DNA of 64,000 bases from an uncultured Psychrobacter sp. (GTDB lineage Bacteria; Pseudomonadota; Gammaproteobacteria; Pseudomonadales; Moraxellaceae). Each line of letters opens with the position of its first letter. Within the stretch, counting starts at the first letter, position 1. The notes under the pieces were generated by a model. It saw nothing but the letters and a program-made list of their open reading frames with translations, did not search any database and had not been told where the DNA came from. Shown here in pieces: positions 37,627 to 48,782 of the stretch. The stretch is taken from NCBI GenBank assembly GCA_947489525.1, contig CANLDW010000002.1, positions 310,001-374,000 of the forward strand, in the 5' to 3' direction. Position numbers and translations under genes: made by a program.

Positions 37627-38454
37627 TTATACCGCATCGCGCCACGTTGGGACAACGATTTGCATCAATGGCTTGAGTAGTTTGACATTACAGGCGAAGA
37701 TAGAACCGGTAGTCATTGAATTGTGCGCGCCCGTATGATCGACAACCACGCCGCGAGCTTCAGTAACAATAAGCTCGCCTGCGGCAATATCCCAAGGCTT
37801 GATGGACATCTCAAAGTAGCCATCAAAACGTCCAGCCGCCACGTAGCACAGATCTAGCGCTGCGGAACCTAAACGGCGAATTTGACCGCCTGCTTCACTT
37901 ATTTTTTGTAAGCTCTCAAAGTGTTCCTTGGCATAAGATACGACCTCGCCGCCGCGTTTACGCTCTAGCGGATGACCTGTAGTGAACAGACCACCTGCTA
38001 AGGTTTTGCGCTCACTGACATTGATGCGGCGCTGGTTGAGACGCGCGCCTTTACCGCGGCTCGCTGAGAACAGCTCATCGCGTACAGGATCGTATATCAC
38101 CCCGTGCTGAGTGACGCCTTTGTGCTGTACGGCGATGGACACACAGAACTGCGGCACGCCGTGGACGAAGTTTTTAGTCCCATCAAGGGGATCAATAATC
38201 CAGCACCAATCGGCGTCTTCACCACGGCCCTCTTGCATCCCAAACTCTTCACCCAAAAACGAGTGATTGGGATAGCTGCTCTTGAGCGTCTCAATCGTCA
38301 GCTCTTCGCTAAAACGATCGATACGCGTAACCAGGCCATCAAGACCTTTTGATTCAATATCCAGCTCAATCTTATGACGGTTTTGGTGCGCGTATAAAAT
38401 CTCTTTGCCAACTTTTTCAGCCGTACGCGCGGCAATAACAACCATGGGTTCCAT
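37627..38454 (-). CDS. suhB: Inositol-1-monophosphatase family protein SuhB
   Basis: A 275-residue Mg-dependent phosphatase. Motifs: FLGEEFG, WCWIIDPLDGTKNFVHG (metal site), and WDIAAGELIVTEARG near the C-terminus. In gamma-proteobacteria SuhB also works with the NusA transcription complex in rRNA transcription. The start MEPMVVIAARTAEKVG is the normal family N-terminus. It converges with WS/DGAT. Confidence 0.95.
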   Translation of the reverse strand: MEPMVVIAARTAEKVGKEILYAHQNRHKIELDIESKGLDGLVTRIDRFSEELTIETLKSSYPNHSFLGEEFGMQEGRGEDADWCWIIDPLDGTKNFVHGVPQFCVSIAVQHKGVTQHGVIYDPVRDELFSASRGKGARLNQRRINVSERKTLAGGLFTTGHPLERKRGGEVVSYAKEHFESLQKISEAGGQIRRLGSAALDLCYVAAGRFDGYFEMSIKPWDIAAGELIVTEARGVVVDHTGAHNSMTTGSIFACNVKLLKPLMQIVVPTWRDAV

Positions 38455-38596
38455 AAATAACCTATTTATTTAAAAGGTGAATAAAAGGGGGTGGATAAAG
38501 AAACTTTTAAATGAAGAGTGCCAAAAAAACAGCAAGCGTCTGTGTAACCTATCTAAACTATCATGACTCTAAGCTATCATGACAATATCTAAGCTA

Positions 38597-40630
38597 TCAT
38601 GACAATAAACGCTCAATTTGTTCGACAATTCCTCTAACATTTAAACCGCAATCTGCCAGTTGTTCGCTGTGCGAACCATGCGCGATAAAGCGATCAGGAA
38701 CACCGATATTGCATAACCGTGGACGGTTTTGTTTAAATGCCGATGATTCGTTAAGCAAATACTCATTGACCGCACTACCTGCGCCGCCAACGATAGTATG
38801 CTCTTCAAGCGTGGCAATGTGAGTGATGCCTTGCTCAATTAAGGTGTCAAGTAGCTGCGTATCTAGTGGCTTGACCCAGCGCATATTCACTACAGTTACC
38901 TGACAGTCATTGTGCGTATCAGTGAGGGAAGCTGCCACTTGCTTTGCCGTTGCCACCATAGTCCCAAAGGCTAAGATAGCAAGCTGCGTCGTCGCTGACG
39001 GGTCGCCTAAGCTCATCTCAGTAGTCGCTTTACCTATCTTGTAGGTTTGCACTGGCTGTTCAATGGTCGCGCCTATACCACTACCGCGTGGATAACGCAC
39101 AGCGCTACAACCTGAGTACTCATAGCAGGTGTTTAACAGCTGATAGCATTCGTTTTCATCTTTTGGCGAAGCGATAATCATATTAGGTACGCAGCGCAAA
39201 AAGGCAAAATCGAACACTCCTGCATGCGTGGCACCGTCCTCACCGACTAAGCCTGCGCGGTCAATAGCGAACATCACATCTAAGTTTTGCAGCGCAATAT
39301 CATGGATCAGTTGGTCGTAGCCGCGCTGCAAAAATGTAGAATAAATCGCGACAATAGGCTTGACGCCTTGGGTCGCCATACCGCCTGCCAAGGTCACTGC
39401 ATGCTGCTCGGCAATGGCGACATCAAAGAAGCGCTCAGGGAACTGGCGAGCAAATAGAGTCATGCCTGAGCCCTCCTCCATCGCTGGCGTAATCGCTAAG
39501 AGCTTATCATCGTCGGCAGCTTTATCGCAGATAAACTGTCCAAATACTTGTGAGTATTTAAGCGGCGGGGTTGATACGGGCTTATTTTGAGTTTTAGAGT
39601 TGGTATTAGCAAGCGGTAGTTTATTAATCGCGTGATAGCCAACGGGATCAGACTCAGCGGGCGCAAAGCCTTTACCTTTTGTGGTATAGATGTGCACTAA
39701 GACAGGACCTGAGATCTGCTTGGCTAAGCTTAAGACACGTAAAAGCTCAGGGATGTTATGACCGTCAAAGGGACCAAAATAAGTAAAACCGATCGCTTTG
39801 AACAAATTATCTTCAAGCTCTGGTACATCGCGCATCTCTTTGTGACGCTTACGGCGGTCAAACGCTTGCATGTGCGGGCGCTTGCAGATGATAGGTTCCC
39901 CTGTATCAGAGATATCTACCTGATAGCCCGACTCCCACAACATCGCTAAATGACGCGAGAACCCGCCAATAGAACAGGATATCGACATGTCGTTATCGTT
40001 TAAGATAACCAGCAAATCAGCGTCTTGTTGCACCGCATCATTCATCGCCTCAAACGCCATACCGCCTGTCATCGCCCCGTCGCCTATGATGCAAGCAACT
40101 GTCCGTTTGGCTCCTTGATAACGCAGCGCTAAGCTCATGCCTAGACCTGCTGAGATAGAAGTCGACGAGTGTCCAACGCCAAAGGTGTCATAGATGGACT
40201 CAGCACGCTCAGGAAAAGCGGTTAAACCACCTTTAGCGCGTATGCTACCAAGCCGCTCGCGCCGTCCCGTCAACACTTTATGCGCATAGGCCTGATGACC
40301 CACGTCCCATACGATTTGATCGTCAGGGGCATCGAGCAGATAGTGCAAAGCTATGGTCAACTCAATAACCCCTAGGTTTGCGCCAAAGTGTCCGCCGCTT
40401 TGACCCGCTGAATACAATAAAAACAAGCGTAGCTCATCAGCAAGCGTAATCAGCTCATCTTGACTAAAAGTTTTGAGATCAACAGGGGTATGAACGCTAT
40501 CTAATAGCGGAGTGTGCGGGCGCACTCTTGGAATCACTGCGTACGTCTGTTGCAAACTTGATGGGTGTGCAGCAGAGTCAGTAGTGGATGGCAAAGACTG
40601 AGACTGTGGAACGTGAGATGACTGCTGCAT
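38597..40630 (-). CDS. dxs: 1-deoxy-D-xylulose-5-phosphate synthase
   Basis: A 677-residue thiamin-diphosphate enzyme, first step of the MEP isoprenoid pathway and donor of DXP for thiazole synthesis by ThiG. Motifs: [34 protein letters not shown] with the following NDNDMSIS (ThDP binding), [14 protein letters not shown] (catalytic Glu) and [15 protein letters not shown]. The frame is open to 40804, but family similarity begins only near [13 protein letters not shown] take the ATG at 40630 as start, with ATG 40672 and 40804 as alternatives. Even so the protein has about 50 extra N-terminal residues rich in Ser/Gln. Confidence 0.95.
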   Translation of the reverse strand: MQQSSHVPQSQSLPSTTDSAAHPSSLQQTYAVIPRVRPHTPLLDSVHTPVDLKTFSQDELITLADELRLFLLYSAGQSGGHFGANLGVIELTIALHYLLDAPDDQIVWDVGHQAYAHKVLTGRRERLGSIRAKGGLTAFPERAESIYDTFGVGHSSTSISAGLGMSLALRYQGAKRTVACIIGDGAMTGGMAFEAMNDAVQQDADLLVILNDNDMSISCSIGGFSRHLAMLWESGYQVDISDTGEPIICKRPHMQAFDRRKRHKEMRDVPELEDNLFKAIGFTYFGPFDGHNIPELLRVLSLAKQISGPVLVHIYTTKGKGFAPAESDPVGYHAINKLPLANTNSKTQNKPVSTPPLKYSQVFGQFICDKAADDDKLLAITPAMEEGSGMTLFARQFPERFFDVAIAEQHAVTLAGGMATQGVKPIVAIYSTFLQRGYDQLIHDIALQNLDVMFAIDRAGLVGEDGATHAGVFDFAFLRCVPNMIIASPKDENECYQLLNTCYEYSGCSAVRYPRGSGIGATIEQPVQTYKIGKATTEMSLGDPSATTQLAILAFGTMVATAKQVAASLTDTHNDCQVTVVNMRWVKPLDTQLLDTLIEQGITHIATLEEHTIVGGAGSAVNEYLLNESSAFKQNRPRLCNIGVPDRFIAHGSHSEQLADCGLNVRGIVEQIERLLS

Positions 40631-41077
40631 AAATCGTACAATACCTACTATCTGCTGACAAGGTCTTAGCATATCATTGTGTGAGGTTGATGCGCATCTT
40701 GCTATAACATTATTAACATAATGCTTATACCTAAGCTGCCTGTATCTAAAACATCTATAACTTAAGAGCACAGCCGTTTTTGGCGTTGCCAATTGCGTCG
40801 CCATAGACTAAGTACCAATACGTGCTACGTGCTCCAACCGCTGATATTATGCCTTGTTTATATTAAGTTATTATCAAAGCCAATGACGGCACAGTAATAC
40901 CTGAGAAAAGACTTGTCACTGTATCCATTAAAATAGTATGGCATAATAGCATTTTTTTTTAACTGTCGCTTCAATCATCGTGCGTCGTCTGTGAATTTTG
41001 TGTGTTTTTATCGCAACTTTAGTACGTCCGCTCCCCCTCAAGCAAGTTATACTAGCAGTTTTGCCAGCAGGATATTA
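40631..41077. other. Divergent intergenic region dxs/ribA
   Basis: This region of 447 bases separates dxs from ribA if both use the starts chosen here. I see no gene and no FMN-riboswitch consensus. An AT-rich CATAAT element at about 40942-40947 could be the -10 of ribA. Confidence 0.4.
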
Positions 41078-41758
41078 ATGCCATATCAATTTATAACTCA
41101 AGCCAAATTACCCACTCGCTACGGCGAATTTGATATTCACGTTTTTGAAAACGATGAGGGTCAAGAGCATGTGATGCTAAGCGTCGGCTTACCTATTAAC
41201 ACGCCACATACGGCTGATACGACCCAAACAGACCCAGCACTGCCTAAAGCAGTAGCCGAGACAACGTCTATCCCTTTGGTACGTATTCACTCTGAATGTC
41301 TAACTGGAGATGCCTTTAGCTCCTTAAAATGCGATTGCGGGCCACAGCTCAATACAGCGATGCAAGCGGTACAAGAGGCAGGCTGCGGCGCTATTCTCTA
41401 CTTGCGCCAAGAAGGACGCGGCATTGGACTGACCAATAAGATTCGCGCTTATGCCCTACAAGATCAAGGGCATGACACTTTGGATGCCAATCTAATGCTC
41501 GGTCTGCCCGCTGATGCGCGCATCTATGATATGTGCGGACCTATGCTCGCGCACGTCGGCGTCAAGCAAGTACGACTGATCACCAATAATCCCGATAAAG
41601 TTCAGTACTTAACAGAGCACGGTATCGATGTAGCTGAGCGTATACCCTTGGTCGTCGGCGTCAATGATATCAATGCAGACTATCTAGCGACGAAGCGCGA
41701 CCGAATGGGTCATCTCCTCGATAAAGAGATTAACACCGCTTTGCATCTTAATAAGTAA
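41078..41758 (+). CDS. ribA: GTP cyclohydrolase II RibA
   Basis: A 226-residue enzyme, first step of riboflavin synthesis. The start ATG at 41078 has AGGATATT just upstream; the longer open frame back to 40991 lacks similarity. Zinc ligands are in [15 protein letters not shown], the substrate loop in [21 protein letters not shown], and the Tyr/Arg active region in [12 protein letters not shown]. There is a small acidic insertion after VGLPI (about residues 50-67) that is not in most RibA proteins. hemF follows 80 bases later. Confidence 0.95.
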   Translation: MPYQFITQAKLPTRYGEFDIHVFENDEGQEHVMLSVGLPINTPHTADTTQTDPALPKAVAETTSIPLVRIHSECLTGDAFSSLKCDCGPQLNTAMQAVQEAGCGAILYLRQEGRGIGLTNKIRAYALQDQGHDTLDANLMLGLPADARIYDMCGPMLAHVGVKQVRLITNNPDKVQYLTEHGIDVAERIPLVVGVNDINADYLATKRDRMGHLLDKEINTALHLNK

Positions 41759-41822
41759 ACGCGCTATTTAATAATCATGTTAATCATTTAAGCACCCAAG
41801 CACCCAAGCACCTACATACTAG

Positions 41823-42830
<1,008 letters not shown>

Positions 42831-43018
42831 GAAGTTTATTTAGATGCTTTTACAAAACATCACGTAATTCATTCCTTATCTCTACTCCTTTGTTTGCCGC
42901 TTACGTTATATTTATAAAAAATGTACCTTAATAAATGTACCTTTATAAGAGGTAATGTCATAAAAGGTAATGGTACTAAAGCGTACTTACTACTCGCTGT
43001 ATAAAAGGATATAAAAAC

Positions 43019-43480
43019 ATGGAATCGATTGTCTCTTTTAAGTCACTATGGGCTACAACTTTGTTGGCGGCGGCGCTTGGTTTAAGCGCTTGTAGCCCTG
43101 CCGTGGATCCTGATGTCAAGGCGCGTCAAGACAGTATGAAAAGCTGGAGTGATGCGACGGGGATCATGGAGGATATGATCGATAATCCTAATACCTTTGA
43201 TGTCGAGCTTTTTCAAGATCAAGCAGCGTTCTTAGCAGAGGATGCCGCCTCGCCTTGGAGCCATTTCAAAAGCCAAGAAGCGATGGGAAATACTACTGAG
43301 GCGGTATGGGTAAATGCCGGGGCTTTTGAAGCGGAAGCTGATCAGTTTGAGCAAGCCGCCCATGAGCTAAATGCTGCTGCCCAAACTGCAACTGTTGTTG
43401 AAGAAGTAGCGCCTGCTTTTAATGATGTCAAAGCTAGCTGTAAGTCCTGTCATACTGATTTTAAGGTTAGGAGAGATTAA
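43019..43480 (+). CDS. Cytochrome c'-like lipoprotein
   Basis: A 153-residue protein. A signal peptide with lipobox LSAC gives a lipid-anchored mature protein. The haem-binding CKSCH lies close to the C-terminus, as in cytochrome c'/c556 four-helix proteins, and the body is predicted helical (acidic, Ala-rich). Cytochromes c' bind NO or serve in small electron-transfer roles. The protein is monohaem. An intrinsic terminator follows after a short tandem repeat. Confidence 0.85.
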   Translation: MESIVSFKSLWATTLLAAALGLSACSPAVDPDVKARQDSMKSWSDATGIMEDMIDNPNTFDVELFQDQAAFLAEDAASPWSHFKSQEAMGNTTEAVWVNAGAFEAEADQFEQAAHELNAAAQTATVVEEVAPAFNDVKASCKSCHTDFKVRRD

Positions 43481-43536
43481 GCTTATTGTTTATAATTGAG
43501 CTTATTGTTCATAATTGAGCTTATTGTTGATAACAG
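43480..43536 (+). repeat. Three tandem 19-bp repeats after the cytochrome gene
   Basis: The unit AGCTTATTGTTCATAATTG occurs three times with minor changes, beginning in the stop codon of the cytochrome c'-like gene. It is transcribed but not translated and lies just before the terminator. Confidence 0.85.
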
Positions 43537-43543
43537 TATAAAG

Positions 43544-43575
43544 AACCACTATAGACGCCATGTAGTGGTTTTTTT
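43544..43575 (+). terminator. Intrinsic terminator after cytochrome c'-like gene
   Basis: AACCACTA and TAGTGGTT form a perfect 8-bp stem with an 11-base loop, followed by a T-run. Confidence 0.8.
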
Positions 43576-43595
43576 GGTTAAGCGCTTAACACGCC

Positions 43596-44786
43596 CTAGG
43601 TTTCATCGGCGGCAAACAACACATTGCGCACCACTGATCGCGAATCTGCTGAGCCACCAAGTGAGCCTGACAGTATCCCCACAGAGGCCAAAAATACCAC
43701 AAGCCGCATGTGAGCACCCAAGGTCGCGCCGTCTTTATCAGAGGTCCACGTACTCATCAAAGGATCTGGAAACACAAAGACCACGACCCCATACATCAGC
43801 AGACCGAACATAATAAACAGACAAACCAAAGTGAGCAGCAGTGCCAAATAGGTAGCCGCAGCGGTAACCACAGAGCTCTCTGAGGTCTGCCCTTGCCGCG
43901 TAGAGATGAGCCGAAAGGAAAAAGCTCGGTATAGTACAAAGATAGCTGTCAAAAAACTAGCCACTACAAAGACCGCCAACTGCGTGTATGAAACAGAAGC
44001 CGCAAAGTCCCACGTCTCCCCGCCAAAGATAAGCACAACAATTACTGAAAGCGCCGCGGCGACCATAGTGGGTAGCTTGGTCATAATACGTAAAGGATGG
44101 GCGCGAAATGCGCCACGAAAAATACGCGGAAGATTACCTAAAATATGGCGTATGATAAACGCAAGTTTACTGCCCTTTTTACTAACATGAGAATAGCGGT
44201 CATTGGCTTCGTGTGGCAGATTTTTGATCATTTGCTGATGCTGCGCTGGGGTAAAATAATGCATGGCATCAAGGTCGTCGGACACTCGCACGCGGGCTAA
44301 GTAATTGTTCGGGTCGTCGACATAACTTAGATTAAGCAGACGACCAAAGCAGTGTAGCATCAAAGTCGCTAATCTTTCGGTAGACCTCTGTTTTTGACAA
44401 CGCTCATCCTCCCTGCTATCGACTAATCGGCGTGTGGAGATTACCGCCACATTAGTCAATTGCGACGGCAAGGCAAGAAGGTAGGACATTGACGCGGCGG
44501 CAATCTCAACGTCTGTAATGATGAGCAAAAAGGCAAGCTTGCGCTCGGTCTTCTCGTTGATGCCAACCTGTACAAAATCAAGCGCGTGGTAACCATTTTC
44601 ATCAGGGGTAAGACCATGTCCTGTAAAAGAAAACGATGCCACTTCAATATTGAGATCTTGTTGTATAACCTGATTAAACTTGACCATAGCCGCTTCGGTC
44701 AAAGTATCTAAGACATTTGAGTCATCGTCCGTCCTCTCAGCGATGCTAAGTTTCATGACACCTAGAGCGATCGTTCTGTTATTCAT
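43596..44786 (-). CDS. Membrane protein with degenerate archaemetzincin-like N-terminal domain
   Basis: A 396-residue protein. Residues 1-200 are soluble; residues 225-390 hold about four membrane helices. In the soluble part, the strand AVISTRRL (114-121) is followed after about 20 residues by LATLMLHCFGRLLNLSYVDDP. This resembles the layout of archaemetzincin-type zincins (strand, then HExGHxxGLxHC), but the active site reads H-C-F-G-R (145-149), so the catalytic Glu and the second His are gone. I infer an inactive protease fold tethered to the membrane; function unknown. It follows mscS by 23 bases, and mscS follows gloA by 20 bases, so the three probably form one operon. Confidence 0.6.
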   Translation of the reverse strand: MNNRTIALGVMKLSIAERTDDDSNVLDTLTEAAMVKFNQVIQQDLNIEVASFSFTGHGLTPDENGYHALDFVQVGINEKTERKLAFLLIITDVEIAAASMSYLLALPSQLTNVAVISTRRLVDSREDERCQKQRSTERLATLMLHCFGRLLNLSYVDDPNNYLARVRVSDDLDAMHYFTPAQHQQMIKNLPHEANDRYSHVSKKGSKLAFIIRHILGNLPRIFRGAFRAHPLRIMTKLPTMVAAALSVIVVLIFGGETWDFAASVSYTQLAVFVVASFLTAIFVLYRAFSFRLISTRQGQTSESSVVTAAATYLALLLTLVCLFIMFGLLMYGVVVFVFPDPLMSTWTSDKDGATLGAHMRLVVFLASVGILSGSLGGSADSRSVVRNVLFAADET

Positions 44787-44809
44787 AGCCGTCTCTCAAA
44801 GCATACCCC

Positions 44810-45796
44810 CTACTTTGCTATTTTTTCATCGACGTGAGCCACTTGTTGCTCAGCGAGCCTATCAGCAATCGCCTTAACCGATGGATCGCTCAGATCGAGT
44901 GTGCGAATAGGGAAAGGTATATTGATATCGGCATTATCCAATGCTTTTTTGATCTCGACAATCACTTGATGAATAGAGGCGACTTTGTTCGCTTGCGTGC
45001 CATTCTCAATGAACCAGCGCACGGTCAAGTCTATACTAGAGCCACCAAAACCTGTCGCAATCACGCTAGGCTCAGCTTTGATTGATACGGTATTGGCTTT
45101 ATCTAACGCTTGCAAAATCTCAGCCTTTGCCGTTTCGATATCATCTTCATATCCAATACCAACTTCTACCTGTAAGCGGCGCTGTTTATAGGCGGTATTA
45201 ACGGTCAACGCTGAGGTGTATAAATCGGAATTGGGAATAACCACTTGGCGACCATCGTAAGTTCTGATCGTCGTTGCACGAATTTTGATATCTTCAACCG
45301 TTCCCTCGTAATCGCCCGAAACGATTTGATCACCAATACGAAACGGCTCTGAGAGTAGTAATAAAATACCAGATAACAGATTTTGAAAAATATCTTTAAA
45401 AGCAAAGCCAATAGCGACCGAACCAATACCTAGCGCGCCAATCAATTTTGCAGGCGTAAAGCCTGGTATAGCGACCACCATCGCAATCATAAAACCGATA
45501 AAGAGTATGAGCGCTCCGCCGACCCTTTGGAATACTTTGACTAAGTTTTGATGACGACTGCGACTACCGAGTAGCTTGCGTACCACTTTTTTAAAGGCAA
45601 TAGATAGTAGCCAAAAAATCAGCATCACAACTATGGCTGCAATAAAGTAAGGAATGCGCTCAACAAAACTCATAAGCAAATCATTCGCCGTATCTGCAAT
45701 GGTTCTATACGTCACTACATTGGTTGCGTTTTCGGTGGCAGCTTGAGTTATAGAAGGGGTATCAGCAGTCGCCATAGAGTCATTGTTCCTAGTCAT
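44810..45796 (-). CDS. mscS: Small-conductance mechanosensitive channel MscS
   Basis: A 328-residue channel that opens under membrane tension to release solutes after hypo-osmotic shock. Membrane helices lie at about residues 45-67, 88-110 and 115-150. The pore helix region contains GALGIGSVAIGFAFKDIFQN and is followed by the beta domain with PFRIGDQIVSGDYEGTVEDI and VIPNSDLYTSALTVNTA. Length and layout match E. coli MscS with a longer N-terminus. It lies between gloA and the unknown membrane protein gene. Confidence 0.93.
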   Translation of the reverse strand: MTRNNDSMATADTPSITQAATENATNVVTYRTIADTANDLLMSFVERIPYFIAAIVVMLIFWLLSIAFKKVVRKLLGSRSRHQNLVKVFQRVGGALILFIGFMIAMVVAIPGFTPAKLIGALGIGSVAIGFAFKDIFQNLLSGILLLLSEPFRIGDQIVSGDYEGTVEDIKIRATTIRTYDGRQVVIPNSDLYTSALTVNTAYKQRRLQVEVGIGYEDDIETAKAEILQALDKANTVSIKAEPSVIATGFGGSSIDLTVRWFIENGTQANKVASIHQVIVEIKKALDNADINIPFPIRTLDLSDPSVKAIADRLAEQQVAHVDEKIAK

Positions 45797-45816
45797 TAAT
45801 TAAAAAAGAGTCTGTG

Positions 45817-46356
45817 TTAAGCCATCGCTGCTGCTTGCACGATCTCAATCCAGTAGCCATCCACATCTTTGATAAAGGCGATGTGCTTCATACTGCCTTC
45901 CTCTGGACGCTTTTTGAATTCAACGTTATTGTCATCAAACCAAGCAATAGCAGCATCTAGATCAGGCACGCTAAAGCAAATATGTCCAAAGCCTTGCGGG
46001 TGCTCGTTACCATCGTGATAACTAAAATCGGGTTGGCTCTCAGTACCATAGTTATGCGTCAGCTCCAAGATACCGCGCTGGCGAAAGGTATAGATAGCAA
46101 GGTCATCGCCTGCGGGTAAGTTATCACGCTCATCCTTGGTCAACTTGGCTAAGAAGTATAGATCAAATTCCATCTCAGGAAATTTTTTGACCGCCAGCAA
46201 CGTCATACCCAACACGCCGGTATAAAAGCTAAGCGACTTGACAGGATCTTTAACTCGTAGCATCGTGTGATTAAAAGTATAGCCCGTTGTTTGACTGGCG
46301 ATCGGCTGTACCCCTGATACTTGAACGCTATTATCTGGCTGATTGATGTTTGACAT
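45817..46356 (-). CDS. gloA: Lactoylglutathione lyase (glyoxalase I)
   Basis: A 179-residue metalloenzyme that isomerises the methylglyoxal-glutathione hemithioacetal. Metal ligands are visible in HTMLRVKD (His), ILELTHNYG (Glu), GHICFSVPD (His) and GYWIEIVQ (Glu). The length and the loop LAKLTKDERDNLPAGDD correspond to the longer, eukaryote-like zinc type, not the short Ni type of E. coli. AGGAGC precedes the ATG. It heads a probable operon with mscS. Confidence 0.93.
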   Translation of the reverse strand: MSNINQPDNSVQVSGVQPIASQTTGYTFNHTMLRVKDPVKSLSFYTGVLGMTLLAVKKFPEMEFDLYFLAKLTKDERDNLPAGDDLAIYTFRQRGILELTHNYGTESQPDFSYHDGNEHPQGFGHICFSVPDLDAAIAWFDDNNVEFKKRPEEGSMKHIAFIKDVDGYWIEIVQAAAMA

Positions 46357-46474
46357 ATTTGCTCCTATGACGACGAGAGGTTGCTAACCATAAAACAGAT
46401 ATAGATATTTTAACGTGTTATAGCTAGTCCAGAATAAAAAAGGGTAAGAACGCTTTAATGTGCTACTGGAGTGC

Positions 46475-47137
46475 TTAGTTGTCTAAAAAACGCACTTTAC
46501 CTGTCTTAAGATCATACTCTGCACCTACAATCAATAGCTTACCGCTACCTGACAACTCCTCGAGGACGCGCGAGCCGTATTTGAGCTGACTCACTGACGT
46601 GCGTACATTAGCGCGAATAGCACGCTCAACCAACTCATCAACGTCAGGGTCTTGACCGTTAGCTGTAGCAAGCTCGTGCAGGTTATAGACACTTGGGCGA
46701 ATACGGTCTACGATGGACTGCAAATTAGGCGAGTAATTTTGCTCAGGGTTCATCAGCGTGTCCACGCAGGCGGTAACGGCGCCGCACTGCGAGTGCCCGA
46801 GTACCACCACAAGCTTAGTACCAAACTGCTCAGCGGCAAACTCAACCGAACCAATCTGTGAGGGGGCAACGATGTTGCCTGCAACGCGAATGACGAACAG
46901 CTCGCCTAAACCTTGATCAAACACAATCTCAACAGGCACGCGCGCATCTGAGCAGCCTAAGATAATCGCTAGTGGGTTTTGCACGCTGACCAGTTCAGGT
47001 CTTTTTTGCGTCATAGCGTCGGTACTACTTAAACTCTCCACATAACGGGCATTGCCTTCTTTTAAAAGCGCTAGCACCTCAGCGCCACTCTCTGGGCGAT
47101 TATTCTCTACTTGTGCTACAGGAGTATTACTAGTCAT
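46475..47137 (-). CDS. Beta-class carbonic anhydrase
   Basis: A 220-residue enzyme interconverting CO2 and bicarbonate. I start at MTSNTPVAQ (ATG 47137, AAGGA seven bases upstream); the open frame back to 47296 has no family similarity. Zinc ligands and the Asp-Arg pair lie in LGCSDARVPVEI and LGHSQCGAVTACVD. The C-terminal VVGAEYDLKTGKVRFLD is typical. No signal peptide remains with this start, so it should be cytoplasmic. Confidence 0.93.
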   Translation of the reverse strand: MTSNTPVAQVENNRPESGAEVLALLKEGNARYVESLSSTDAMTQKRPELVSVQNPLAIILGCSDARVPVEIVFDQGLGELFVIRVAGNIVAPSQIGSVEFAAEQFGTKLVVVLGHSQCGAVTACVDTLMNPEQNYSPNLQSIVDRIRPSVYNLHELATANGQDPDVDELVERAIRANVRTSVSQLKYGSRVLEELSGSGKLLIVGAEYDLKTGKVRFLDN

Positions 47138-47322
47138 AGGGCATCCTTTTATGGGCATAAGAGTCAAGACAATATGAAATAAAGATAACGTGTAAAATAT
47201 AAAGCACTCTACGAGTCTATGAGACATCGTCTTAAATGATTGTATAGCAATCGGTGCTAAATAATAATAAAAATTTGCGCCAGACTGAAATCGCAAACCC
47301 TACTAGTAACAAACGATAGGCA

Positions 47323-47350
47323 TTAACTCATAGACACGGTTTGTTATAAT
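47323..47350 (+). promoter_or_regulatory. Possible sigma-70 promoter of potABC
   Basis: TTAACT and TATAAT are separated by 16 bases, about 165 bases before potA. The -10 is perfect, the -35 is 4/6. The rest of 47138-47516 shows no gene. Confidence 0.45.
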
Positions 47351-47516
47351 ACGCAGCAATCCACTTGTATTCAACAACGGCGCACTATAAAGGCGTTGAC
47401 TCATATACGATCAAAAACAACCTGTTGTCCAAGTACTTATTGATATTCATAAGTATCAATAAGTACAAACGCTTGACACTCTTTTATGCTCGCTATTGAC
47501 CCTTTAGGGACGCACT

Positions 47517-48782
47517 ATGACTGACCACACCAGACAATCTGCTACGCGCTTGTCTCAAAACAACGACGTATTGCTTCAGTTGACAGGGATAAAAAAATCC
47601 TTTGGTCAGACTGAGGTATTAACGGACATCAACCTCGATATTGAGCACGGTGAGTTTATTACTTTGCTTGGACCCTCAGGCTGCGGTAAAACCACCTTGC
47701 TACGTCTGATCGCAGGTTTTGAGCAGCCAACGGCGGGCGCGATTTATCTAGACGGCGTGCAAATGGCGGGTCTGCCCGCTGATAAACGCCCGGTCAATAC
47801 CGTGTTTCAGCAGTACGCGCTATTTCCGCATATGAGTGTGGCGCAAAATGTCGCTTATGGTCTTAAGCTCAAAAAAGTCCCAAAAGACGAGATTCAAAAA
47901 CGGGTGCAAGAAGCGCTGGGCATGGTGCAATTGGAGCACTTAGCCAGCCGCCGCCCGCAAGAGCTATCAGGTGGGCAGCAGCAGCGCGTTGCGATTGCGC
48001 GCGCAGTGATTAACCGTCCCAAACTCCTCTTGCTCGATGAGCCGCTCTCAGCGCTTGATCACAAGCTGCGTCTGCAGATGCAATCAGAGCTCAAACGTTT
48101 GCAGCGTGAGCTTGGCATTACCTTTGTGTTTGTCACCCACGACCAAGAAGAGGCGTTGTCAATGTCGGATCGGATTGCGGTGATGAAAGACGGCCGCTTC
48201 CAACAAATCGGTACGCCTATTGAAATTTACGAAACCCCGGCCAATCTGTTTACCGCCAAGTTTATTGGTGAGGCGAACTTATTCAAAGCTGAGGTACACG
48301 GCGTCTATCCTGAGCAGCCTGATCGCAATGGTCAGCTGACCAATGGGCGCATCGAAGTTGAGGTTTGCGAGGCGCAAGTACAAGATGGACAGACGCCGCT
48401 GCGTAATCTGCGCCGTCCTGATTTTGCAAGCGACGTCCAAGTTGGTGATATCGTCAATCTGCTGCTGCGCCCTGAGGATTTGCGTATTTATGCTCCCAAT
48501 GATAGCGAGCACGCCGGATTGATTGGTCATGTGATTGAGAGTAACTACAAAGGTAGTACGCTCGATTCGATTATTGAGCTGAAAAACGGGCACATTGTCA
48601 AAGCCTCGGAGTTCTTTGACGAGGACGATCCAAGCTTTGATTATAAGCTGGGTGAGGCGGTCAAAGTCTCATGGGTCGATGGCTGGGAGTGGGTACTGCC
48701 TGATGAAGATACTACTGATGTTGACTCAGGTTTCAACCCTGCCGCTTCTAGCCAAAAGACTGATCAAAAGGATGGCAATTAA
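47517..48782 (+). CDS. potA: Spermidine/putrescine ABC transporter ATP-binding protein PotA
   Basis: A 421-residue ATPase of a polyamine importer. Walker [13 protein letters not shown]-loop, signature [14 protein letters not shown] and Walker [13 protein letters not shown] are all present, followed by the H-loop [11 protein letters not shown]. The C-terminal third is a TOBE/regulatory domain with [17 protein letters not shown]. Its stop overlaps the potB start (TAATGG), indicating coupled translation. The operon here is potA-potB-potC; the binding protein PotD is not in the window. Confidence 0.94.
   Translation: MTDHTRQSATRLSQNNDVLLQLTGIKKSFGQTEVLTDINLDIEHGEFITLLGPSGCGKTTLLRLIAGFEQPTAGAIYLDGVQMAGLPADKRPVNTVFQQYALFPHMSVAQNVAYGLKLKKVPKDEIQKRVQEALGMVQLEHLASRRPQELSGGQQQRVAIARAVINRPKLLLLDEPLSALDHKLRLQMQSELKRLQRELGITFVFVTHDQEEALSMSDRIAVMKDGRFQQIGTPIEIYETPANLFTAKFIGEANLFKAEVHGVYPEQPDRNGQLTNGRIEVEVCEAQVQDGQTPLRNLRRPDFASDVQVGDIVNLLLRPEDLRIYAPNDSEHAGLIGHVIESNYKGSTLDSIIELKNGHIVKASEFFDEDDPSFDYKLGEAVKVSWVDGWEWVLPDEDTTDVDSGFNPAASSQKTDQKDGN

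Noticed and set aside
43496..43813. Plus-strand open frame after the cytochrome c'-like gene
   Set aside because: Starts within tandem repeats, crosses a terminator and overlaps the opposite gene's coding region.
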